Below are positions 33,647-41,329 of a stretch of 64,000 bases of DNA, piece after piece. Source of the stretch: Tolypothrix sp. PCC 7712 (GTDB taxonomy: Bacteria; Cyanobacteriota; Cyanobacteriia; Cyanobacteriales; Nostocaceae); assembly GCF_025860405.1 (NCBI RefSeq), contig NZ_CP063785.1, forward strand, positions 8,371,390 through 8,435,389, read 5' to 3'. The position numbers and the translations under genes were made by a program. Each line of letters begins with the position of its first letter. Position 1 is the first letter of the stretch. The notes under the pieces are model-generated. The model saw only the letters and a list, made by a program, of their open reading frames with translations. It made no database searches and was not told where the DNA came from.

Positions 33647-35434
33647 ATGTTGTCGGCTGCTAATCGTATATCCAACTCGATAATGACTATTACTGCCCAT
33701 TCGCAATTGCCACACTTATTCTCCCAGAATCGAAACTCTATTAATCATCAGACCGACTATATGCCACCAACTCTAGGAGCTGAGTTGGTATTTACACAAG
33801 ATGGGTCAGGACGTTACCTGACTTTTTATTGGCAGCATAGTGAAATTCTCGGGTTAAATCCTGAGCAAATAGTTGATGAGTTTAATGAGGAAGCCAACTT
33901 TGTCCCAGTGGATAATGTGGCTTATTTGGAACGGTTACACCGAATTTTGACAAATTTGGTGCCCGAAAGATTGCAATGCTGGTTTAGTTACGGGCAAGAA
34001 TTATTTGAGTTGGAGTTGGTAATCTCTCCGATTATGCCGCAATTGGGTAAAGCGGCTACCACAGTTTTGGTGATGGGACGCTTACTGCAAGCGAAAGTCA
34101 ATCTTAAGAAAGTAGATGTAATTGCCAAAAAACCTACACAGATAGAGTTGGCTGTTCGCTCACAGCAGCATCAAAAACTGGTAAACCGAATTACTAAAAA
34201 TATTCGCCGCAACCTTGATATAGACATTATTTGGCAACAAACAGTTGATAGTTTAGGAAAAGTACTGCGGCTAGAGCGTTGTATTATTTGCCCTTACCAG
34301 CCTTCTAGCCAAAAAGTACGGGTAATAGCAGAGTATCATCAGCCCCAGTGCAAATCTCTGTTGGGTTCAGATATAAATTTAGCCGCTGAACCTGCTTTTG
34401 CTCAGGCTTTGGCTACCTTAGAACCCGTAGTAGTGCAAGCACCAGGGTCTAGTCTATGTCCTAACCAAAAAATTTTAGTGGTAGCGACATCCTATCAAGA
34501 CCAAGCAAATAGCTTGGTGGCGTTGAATTTACGAGATGAATGCTACCCGCTAACAGATGCAGAAATTGAGCTCGCCAAAGAGGTAGCGGATCAGTTAGGG
34601 ACTGCGATCGCTCATGCTACTTTGTACAAAGAATTGGAAGTGGCGCGACAAAAAGCCGAAGATGCTTCCCGCCTCAAGAGTGAGTTTCTAGCTAACGTCT
34701 CCCACGAAATCCGTACTCCCCTGAATGGGATGATTGGATTTTTAAAGCTGATTTTGGAAGGGATGGCAGATGATCCAGAAGAACAAAACCAGTTTTTACA
34801 AGAAGCGCATCAATTATCCATCCACCTGCTTAATATCATCAATGATATTTTGGATATAGCCAAAATTGAAGCAGGCAAAATGGAGCTTGATTGTACTCCT
34901 GTACAATTGGCTGAGTTATTTAGTGATGTAGAAAATTTCATGCGTCCCCAAGCCGAGATGAGAAACCTCAGCTTTCAGATGCAATTGCCTAATACTTCTG
35001 ATGAAATAGTTGTTCAAGGTAACTATCAAAGATTGTTACAAGTAATGCTCAATTTGGTAGGTAATGCCATTAAATTTACTCAAGAAGGTGGTATTACTAT
35101 CAGTGCTGATATTGTGATTAAAAAGGCTAAATTCCTAGAACAGCAATATCCTGGCATGGTGAAAGTTCGCGTAGCAGATACAGGTATTGGTGTTTCTTTA
35201 GACAAGCAAGATAAACTATTTCAATTATTTTCTCAAGTTGATGGTTCCCGTACTCGTCAGTATGGGGGAACTGGTTTAGGACTAGCTATATCCCAAAAGC
35301 TGGTAGAAGCGATGGGCGGAGAAGTGAATTTTTACAGCTTAGGTGAAGGCTTGGGTTCGACAGTCACATTCACTGTACCTTTGTATCAGCAACCAGTCAT
35401 TGTTTCCTGTGGTGATGATTGTCTGGGGAAATAG
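33647..35434 (+). CDS. GAF-domain sensor histidine kinase
   Basis: This protein of 595 residues lacks membrane segments. Residues 45-140 look PAS-like (FTQDGSGRYLTFYWQHSEIL). A GAF domain covers about 185-325, followed by a short coiled coil. The HisKA domain has the phospho-acceptor in FLANVSHEIRTPLNGMIGF, and the ATPase has NLVGNAIKFTQ, DTGIGV and GGTGLGLAISQKL. It should autophosphorylate in response to a cytoplasmic or bound-chromophore signal. No receiver gene is adjacent. A second ATG lies at 33683. The stop TAG (35432-35434) begins the STRR unit TAGGGACTGGGGACTGG, so the 3' end abuts repeat DNA. Confidence 0.93.
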   Translation: MLSAANRISNSIMTITAHSQLPHLFSQNRNSINHQTDYMPPTLGAELVFTQDGSGRYLTFYWQHSEILGLNPEQIVDEFNEEANFVPVDNVAYLERLHRILTNLVPERLQCWFSYGQELFELELVISPIMPQLGKAATTVLVMGRLLQAKVNLKKVDVIAKKPTQIELAVRSQQHQKLVNRITKNIRRNLDIDIIWQQTVDSLGKVLRLERCIICPYQPSSQKVRVIAEYHQPQCKSLLGSDINLAAEPAFAQALATLEPVVVQAPGSSLCPNQKILVVATSYQDQANSLVALNLRDECYPLTDAEIELAKEVADQLGTAIAHATLYKELEVARQKAEDASRLKSEFLANVSHEIRTPLNGMIGFLKLILEGMADDPEEQNQFLQEAHQLSIHLLNIINDILDIAKIEAGKMELDCTPVQLAELFSDVENFMRPQAEMRNLSFQMQLPNTSDEIVVQGNYQRLLQVMLNLVGNAIKFTQEGGITISADIVIKKAKFLEQQYPGMVKVRVADTGIGVSLDKQDKLFQLFSQVDGSRTRQYGGTGLGLAISQKLVEAMGGEVNFYSLGEGLGSTVTFTVPLYQQPVIVSCGDDCLGK

Positions 35435-35522
35435 GGACTGGGGACTGGGAAAAGGGGACTGGGAAAAGGGGACTGGGGACTGGGGACTGGGAAAAGGGGA
35501 CTGGGAAAAGGGGAAGGGTGAA
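35432..35522. repeat. STRR tract: GGGACTG and GGGAAAA units
   Basis: Alternating heptamers GGGACTG and GGGAAAA run about 90 bp directly from the stop codon of the histidine kinase gene. The rest of the gap to 35889 has no gene or repeat that I recognise. Confidence 0.85.
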
Positions 35523-35889
35523 AGGAGCGACCTGAGCAAATCTCTTCAGCTTAGGAAGTATTTTTGGATTATCAAAATATTGCTCAAGTACTTACCAGAG
35601 GTAGTAGCCTGGTTGAATTTGCTGTTTTTTGACTCAGCACTGTTTAGGTGCGATCGCACTTTTGCGTTTACGCAATAATAGAATGAGAAACAAGGGAAAT
35701 AAAGGGAACTAAGTAGCGCAACTAATCATCAATACCCTATATTCCATCACTCGTCAGCAATAATTCTCATGAGCAGATAGACTTTCTTGTTACCATGTTC
35801 ATCGCTCACACAGATGCTATTTTAAATTTAGAAGATTCAAGCAGTCAGCGTTGGGTAGTAGAAATTAATAAAAATAACAAAAAATTAAT

Positions 35890-37965
35890 ATGAAAATAAA
35901 AGTTAACTATTCACCAACAGCAGATGAAGTTAACGAACTTGATCTAGCATTAGCAACTGCAGCAACAGGAGAATGTATGATTGGTCGTTCTCCTGATTCT
36001 TATTTGGTATTAAATAGCCCTGATGTGAGTAGGGTACATGGTAAGTTTTTTGCTCATAATGGTAATTACTACTTCTGTGATCTGGGAAGTAGAAATGGCT
36101 CAGTTGTTAACGGCAAACTAGCTCAAAAAAATGTGCCAGTACAGTTAAAGGATAAAGATATTATCCGCATTGGTGATTACGTGATGACTGTGGAAGATAT
36201 TATTCCTAAGCCTCAACAATTGCCAGCAACTGTATTTAAAACTATCGATCCATCACTGTTGGCTGGCTGGCGAGTCAATGACAATATTAGCAATATTAAT
36301 ATTGCTAATCCAGCAAAAGTAAATAGCAAAGTTGCACATAACTTAAGTTCTGAATCGGCTGTAGAATTTAGTAACGATAAAAGCGAATTAGAAACTTCAG
36401 AACTAGAATCGGAAATCAATGCACTAGAAAACATCATTGAAAATTCACTAGCAGCAAATGAATTTTCTGCCTCTTTTAGTGATGTAAATACTGATGCTGC
36501 TCAATCAGTGAGCGAAGAAATCACCTTTGTGCAACTACAAGGTTTAATGTCTCCATTACCAGAGATAGGAAATGAAATTTCCGCAGAGGTAGATGATGTT
36601 GATGTAGCTGCACCATTTCTCGAAGAAATTACCTTTGTGCAGCCACAAGATTTAAATGACTCGGTTCCAGAGACAGCCAGCGAAATTTCTGCAGAGATCA
36701 AAGGAGATGCAGAGATTCCGCGAGAATTGACAATTGTACAACCACGCGCTCAAGTTGAGCCACCAGCAGCAACCTTGAATGAAGTTGTCGCGGATATTGA
36801 TGACGACTTTTTCGATTTGGAAATACCAATTCTGCAAGACTTTACTGATGTACAGCAGCGCGCTCAAGTTGAGCCACCAGCAGCAACCTTGAATGAAGTT
36901 GTCGCTGATAATGATGATGATTTTTTCGATTTAGAAATGCCAATTCTGCAAGACTTTACCGATGTACAACCGCGCGATAAATTCCGACAACCAGCAGAAA
37001 TGGTGAGTGAACTTCCTCCAGAAATTGCAGATTTAGATATAGATTGGGATGCAGAAATTCCGCGAGAGTTAACAATTGTGCAACCGCGTCATCTATCCCA
37101 TCAACCACAAAATATCATCATTGAAGTTCCACCGCATATCAGTGATGAAGTTATTGAGGAAGATTTTAAAGTCAATATTGATGGTGTAGCAGCTCCAAAA
37201 TTTGTGGATGGCTTTACCCCAGAGTTTAGCAATGAAGAAGCTATATTCTCAGACGAGATGCTGATTGAGTCCAAAGCTTTATTTTGCCAAGTACCGGAAC
37301 CTATCAACAATCAAACTGAAGATATTAAAGCTGATGATGCAGGAGTAGTTAATGAAGAGGCTTTTCTGACAGAAGTATCGGAAGCAACTAGCGAATTGAG
37401 CGAATCAGATGCTCTATCTGCTCTATTAAATGAAGAACTTGAAGATGATTTTAGCCCAGAATTAACGCTGTTAACATCTGAGTCAATTAATCAACTTTTT
37501 GCTGAAATTTATGATTCCTCAGAGGCAGAATCTAGTGAAATTTATGAGGAAGTAACTGTCATTCAAACTCAGCTAGAAATTACTCAGAAAAATATAGTGC
37601 TTTTAGCTCATGAAAACAAAAAAGCTGAATTAGCTGAATTTGTGCAACAGCATCAAGAGTTTTTTTCACATCATCATACTATTGCTTGGCAATCGATTAG
37701 CGAAGTCTTGCATGAACAAGCAGGTATCACTATTAGTCACCAAATTCCAGCCACCACTTCTAATGGATATCAAGCAATTAATACATTAGTTAACTCTGGT
37801 GATATCTCAGCAGTTATTTTCTTGAGAGATTTCCTCATACCGCAGACTAGTCAAGCAAATGAAGAAGCACTATTGAGGAGCTGCAATATTAACAAAGTTT
37901 TACTAGCAACTAATATACCAACAGCAGAGGCCCTGGTTTTTTATCTGAAAAGCTTAAAGCAATAA
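35890..37965 (+). CDS. FHA protein with acidic repeats and MGS-like C-terminal domain
   Basis: This protein of 691 residues starts with an FHA phosphothreonine-binding domain (GRS 32-34, SRVHG 47-51, SRNGS 67-71, all conserved). Residues 110-560 are a long acidic linker with the repeated motif 'EI..ELTIVQPR' or 'FTDVQPR', including a 38-residue duplication at 286-361. From about 565 to 690 the sequence matches methylglyoxal synthase (KNIVLLAHENKKAELAEFV, then ISAVIFLRDFLIP and EEALLRSCNINKVLLATNIPTAEAL). The usual catalytic Asp, His and Asp positions appear changed (Tyr627; Ser and Asn near 645-660), so it is probably a non-catalytic sensor or binding domain. Two-domain logic suggests a scaffold for kinase signalling. 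Confidence 0.85.
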   Translation: MKIKVNYSPTADEVNELDLALATAATGECMIGRSPDSYLVLNSPDVSRVHGKFFAHNGNYYFCDLGSRNGSVVNGKLAQKNVPVQLKDKDIIRIGDYVMTVEDIIPKPQQLPATVFKTIDPSLLAGWRVNDNISNINIANPAKVNSKVAHNLSSESAVEFSNDKSELETSELESEINALENIIENSLAANEFSASFSDVNTDAAQSVSEEITFVQLQGLMSPLPEIGNEISAEVDDVDVAAPFLEEITFVQPQDLNDSVPETASEISAEIKGDAEIPRELTIVQPRAQVEPPAATLNEVVADIDDDFFDLEIPILQDFTDVQQRAQVEPPAATLNEVVADNDDDFFDLEMPILQDFTDVQPRDKFRQPAEMVSELPPEIADLDIDWDAEIPRELTIVQPRHLSHQPQNIIIEVPPHISDEVIEEDFKVNIDGVAAPKFVDGFTPEFSNEEAIFSDEMLIESKALFCQVPEPINNQTEDIKADDAGVVNEEAFLTEVSEATSELSESDALSALLNEELEDDFSPELTLLTSESINQLFAEIYDSSEAESSEIYEEVTVIQTQLEITQKNIVLLAHENKKAELAEFVQQHQEFFSHHHTIAWQSISEVLHEQAGITISHQIPATTSNGYQAINTLVNSGDISAVIFLRDFLIPQTSQANEEALLRSCNINKVLLATNIPTAEALVFYLKSLKQ

Positions 37966-38209
37966 TAATATGTAAAATATCCAGTGATTATAGCGTAAGT
38001 ACTCATTGATTGAGAATTGCTGCTTGATTTACGCTATGGCAGATTTGTCTGTTTTTATGCCTCAAATTTTGGCAAAATCAACAATGTAATTCTGATGGCT
38101 AAACTGCTGCGCGGAATTTGAAATTCAAGCAAGTATACAGCGTTAGCGTTTTGTTGATTTTAAACGGTTGGTTTATTGACGCGGTGCTGTACTAGAGTCT
38201 ACTAATTAT

Positions 38210-39076
38210 TTACTTTAGTACCACAGATTGAGGAACAAGATTTTGAGTTTCCGGTTGAGTAAACCAGAATTTTAGGTTAGAACCTTCCACTACCACTTCA
38301 CCTTCTGGTGTTTGGATATAAAGTTTACCTTGATGCAGTTTGACAATATTATTAGTTGTGACGGTGGGTGATGATACCAGGGATGCAATAAATGGATTGC
38401 TCTCGCAAGCTACATAATCATTTTGCTGTTTATCTTGCGCTACACACATTGATTGATTGTCAGTAACTTTGGCAATTTGTGGAGAGTTATTTTCTTTGAC
38501 TACTTTACTTGTTTGAATTACAGTTGCAAGTTCTGGTTCTTCTTGGATATACATGAGCCAGAGAACGCGATCGCAGTTATCAACTACAATCTCATCAGTA
38601 GGGGTTTTGATAAATATGCTTTCTCTGCTAAATGCTAAATCTACAATTTTCTGCCAATTATTATTATTCAATACTAATAAGTTTAATTGCTCACAATTGT
38701 TCACTTTGTGATGACTGTGAGAACGCCACAACTTCCATAAATCTACAGCTTCTGTATAATGCATTTTATAGCATTTGGGTAAGGGATAATATTCATATTG
38801 TAATAACCCACTACCACTTTTAATGGTGGGCATAAATCTATTATCAAGCAATATTTGATTGATAAATTCCCAATGATGAGATTCTTGTCTTACCTGAAAA
38901 ACTCTAGTTTCATCTGCTAAGTTTGTGGTGGCGATAAAGAAGCCATTTTTAGTTAATAATTGAATGGTTTCTCCGATAGATTCGATGCGGAAGTTTTGGC
39001 TAAATCCCAGTTTAATTTTACCTTGGATATATTGCTCGATTAAAATTTGGTCATTGATTAAATTCATGGTTTTCAT
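38210..39076 (-). CDS. Conserved-type protein of unknown function with two C-terminal repeats
   Basis: I do not recognise a family for this 288-residue protein. Two similar short segments occur: ESIFIKTPTDEIVVDNCDRV (about 152-171) and GKLYIQTPEGEVVVEGSNLK (about 250-269), each followed by an aromatic 'LW' or 'FWF'. These may be small beta-hairpin modules. The N-terminal half is mixed and includes a His-rich stretch (WRSHSHHKVNN). No signal peptide or membrane segment is evident. It is convergent with the FHA gene, 244 bp apart, without a clear terminator in between. ATG at 39076 or 39067 are both possible starts. Confidence 0.7.
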   Translation of the reverse strand: MKTMNLINDQILIEQYIQGKIKLGFSQNFRIESIGETIQLLTKNGFFIATTNLADETRVFQVRQESHHWEFINQILLDNRFMPTIKSGSGLLQYEYYPLPKCYKMHYTEAVDLWKLWRSHSHHKVNNCEQLNLLVLNNNNWQKIVDLAFSRESIFIKTPTDEIVVDNCDRVLWLMYIQEEPELATVIQTSKVVKENNSPQIAKVTDNQSMCVAQDKQQNDYVACESNPFIASLVSSPTVTTNNIVKLHQGKLYIQTPEGEVVVEGSNLKFWFTQPETQNLVPQSVVLK

Positions 39077-39607
39077 TATCTTTACACCCTTGGCGATGAT
39101 TAGTGTTTTGATAGAAGTTTTGGTTAGGTACTGGGTTACTCAAAAATCCAAATACTGAGACTCGGTATTTTGAAGGTAGCTCCCAGTGTTCCTAAATACA
39201 TCTTCAATAGCCAAGCTATAAATCCGGATACGAAAATGAGAACAAAACAAACAAGTTATACAGTAATTACACGTATAAAATAGTTAAAGCTTTGATATTG
39301 AAATCAAAAGTTTTTATCTGAATTGGATTTGCTCATCTCAAATTCACAATTAACAAATTTTACTAGTAGAATATGCTTAGTATACGTATATGCCAAATGT
39401 GTGAATAAGATGCGTTGTATACTAGTATTAATTGTGTTAAGAAAAATTAAGATTTAATTTTTTTAGATCTTTAATGAAAAAAATTAGAAACTGTGATTTT
39501 CTTCCCTCTGAGGTTCCAATACTTGTCGGTTAAAAAAAGAGGGAAAAGGGAAAGAAAAAACCTTTAACCTTTTCCCCTTAAGCAATTTTGGGTTCCCTGA
39601 TTAATTG
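39077..39607. other. AT-rich gene-free region
   Basis: The 531 bp between the unknown gene and the FAD monooxygenase contain no gene. Near 39370-39390 there is TATACGTATA-type symmetrical DNA that could be part of a promoter. The end next to the monooxygenase holds its likely terminator. Confidence 0.55.
39532..39577 (-). terminator. Likely rho-independent terminator of FAD monooxygenase gene
   Basis: On the minus strand GGGGAAAAGG is followed by a loop, its partner CCCTTTTCCC and then TCTTTTTTT. This hairpin with a T-run lies about 30 bp after the stop codon at 39608. The arms belong to the AAGGGGAAAAGG type sequence that also occurs in STRR tracts near 50160. Confidence 0.6.
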
Positions 39608-40897
39608 CTACAGGTTGCTGTAAAACTGGTTGTTAGCATTTTTGACTTTAGATACCCAACCTTCGTAAGACTGCAAAATTTTTCTGTAGGGAACTGTGGT
39701 GTCAGATACGACTTCAAATAAGGATGGTAAGAAGCGTTGGGGAAATAGTTGGTGCAGAATTTGTGACAGACGTTGTCTGAGGATAAATTCCAAAAATAGT
39801 CCCTTAGTAGCAGGGAAGGCGTTTTCGCTTAGTTCTGCTAATGCATGAGCATCTGGTTGGCGGCGAATACTGAAATTTTCGATTGCTGCTGCTAAATTGT
39901 CGGTATATTCGTCTAAAAGATTATCGAACACAACAACATCTTCCAGCGCCGAACTACAACCTTGACCAAGAGCGGGGCTAACAGCATGAGCTGCGTCTCC
40001 CATTAATACCACACTGTCATCATAGTGATAACGGTTACAGCGAATTGTGATTACTTGGGAAATGGGGCGATTGAGGAAAGCTTCTGCTTCTGATTGTGGT
40101 ATCAACTGAGCAAATTCGGGGAAATTCTGGCGGAAGAATTGCTGTACTTCTTCTGTGGTAGTCAGACTTGTTATTTGATTTTTCTGTTGGGGAAAATAGA
40201 TAACACCACTAATGCTGCCGTCAGGTTGATTGAGTAGTATGATGTTGCTGCCATCATCAATTCTCCATGTGTGAATTTTACCGGGTTGCAGGTTAATTGT
40301 GGGATTGGTGATATAGATGGATTTGTACTCGTTGCGGTAGGATTGCTTTTGGCATTCAAACAATTCTGTTGTACAAAGATGATCTCTAACTGCAGAATTT
40401 GCCCCATCAGCACCAACTAATAAGTCATAATCAGCAGTAAATTTTTCGGCGGTATCTCTTTCAAAAGTGACTTGTTTGGCGGCCAAATCTACCTGGGTAC
40501 ATTGGCTGTTGAAATGAATATTTAATCGGCTGTTATCATATTTTTCTACTAATTGATTTAATAACGCGATCGCTAAATTTGTGCGATCAAGAGTAAATAG
40601 AGGTTTCTTTCTGGTGATTGTTTGTGTCTTGCCATTGGGTTGATGTAGGATAGACCCCGTAGTGGGTAAACTCATGGCTTTGACTGTTTCCACAAGTCCG
40701 GGAATTTTCTGCAACGCGGCTATTCCCCGATTTCCTAAAGCGATGGGAAAAGTTCGGGATTTGGCAAATGGCACAGTTCGCGGATCGCTGCGGCGTTCGT
40801 AAATTTCGATTTTGTATTGTTCGCCACGACGCAGTAAATAATGTGCTAGGAGAAGTCCGCTAGGGCCAGCACCCACGATCGCTAATTTCTTAACCAT
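39608..40897 (-). CDS. FAD-dependent monooxygenase (PHBH-fold)
   Basis: A flavoprotein of 429 residues with the GxGxxG Rossmann motif AIVGAGPSGLLLAHYLLRRG, the DG motif VGADGANSAVRDHL and the GD motif VLMGDAAHAVSPALGQG. These identify the p-hydroxybenzoate-hydroxylase fold, class A FAD monooxygenases. The sequence is closest in feel to kynurenine 3-monooxygenase-like proteins, with a C-terminal helical extension. It should use NAD(P)H and oxygen to hydroxylate an aromatic or similar substrate; the substrate cannot be told here. It seems to be a single-gene unit with its own terminator. Confidence 0.9.
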   Translation of the reverse strand: MVKKLAIVGAGPSGLLLAHYLLRRGEQYKIEIYERRSDPRTVPFAKSRTFPIALGNRGIAALQKIPGLVETVKAMSLPTTGSILHQPNGKTQTITRKKPLFTLDRTNLAIALLNQLVEKYDNSRLNIHFNSQCTQVDLAAKQVTFERDTAEKFTADYDLLVGADGANSAVRDHLCTTELFECQKQSYRNEYKSIYITNPTINLQPGKIHTWRIDDGSNIILLNQPDGSISGVIYFPQQKNQITSLTTTEEVQQFFRQNFPEFAQLIPQSEAEAFLNRPISQVITIRCNRYHYDDSVVLMGDAAHAVSPALGQGCSSALEDVVVFDNLLDEYTDNLAAAIENFSIRRQPDAHALAELSENAFPATKGLFLEFILRQRLSQILHQLFPQRFLPSLFEVVSDTTVPYRKILQSYEGWVSKVKNANNQFYSNL

Positions 40898-41026
40898 AGA
40901 TTAAATCAAAAAACTCTCAAAAGTTTATAGGACAATACAGGTCAAATAAGATCATTAATGATTGATTTGTTAGTTGTGGAAACAGCTAGCTCAATTGGGG
41001 GATTCTCCCCCAAACCCCCGATTGGG

Positions 41027-41063
41027 TGAAGTTTGTGGGGAAGGTTTCCTTCCACAAAACTTC
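41027..41063. mobile_element. 37-bp palindromic insertion
   Basis: The insert TGAAGTTTGTGGGGAAGG, a short loop, then CCTTCCACAAAACTTC folds onto itself almost completely. It splits CGATTGGG from GGACGG, which are contiguous in the other copy at 17637-17650. This is a tiny mobile repeat of the small-dispersed-repeat sort. Confidence 0.75.
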
Positions 41064-41125
41064 GGACGGTTGCGTCCCCCAAACCCCCTCCAAAATGATT
41101 GTTCGGTTTTTTGTTGAGTAACTAG

Positions 41126-41254
41126 TACCGCAAGGCGGAATTCAAAATTCAAAATTCAAAATTCAAAATTAAGACAGAGTAAGCGGTTGGTTGATTTTGT
41201 AGACGCAAAGCGGCTTCCCGTAGGGTATGGTCTATTTATTTACGCCTTGCGGTA
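41126..41254. mobile_element. MITE with TACCGCAAGGCG ends and CTAG target duplication
   Basis: The perfect 12-bp inverted ends TACCGCAAGGCG and CGCCTTGCGGTA enclose 129 bp, flanked by CTAG on both sides (41122-41125 and 41255-41258). The uninterrupted copy of the host repeat has a single CTAG at the same place. The interior has four AATTCAAAATT-type units and no ORF. Confidence 0.8.
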
Positions 41255-41329
41255 CTAGGTTTTTAGTTTTGTGATCAATTAATTTTCTTAACTGAACTGT
41301 ATTGGTTTATAGGAATTATTTTCCCACCA

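Larger units (their letters stand above)
40993..41278. repeat. Dispersed repeat copy carrying two insertions
   Basis: This is the second copy of the repeat at 17611-17727. It is interrupted by a 37-bp palindromic insert at 41027-41063 and by a 129-bp MITE at 41126-41254. Removing both restores near identity with the other copy. Confidence 0.85.
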
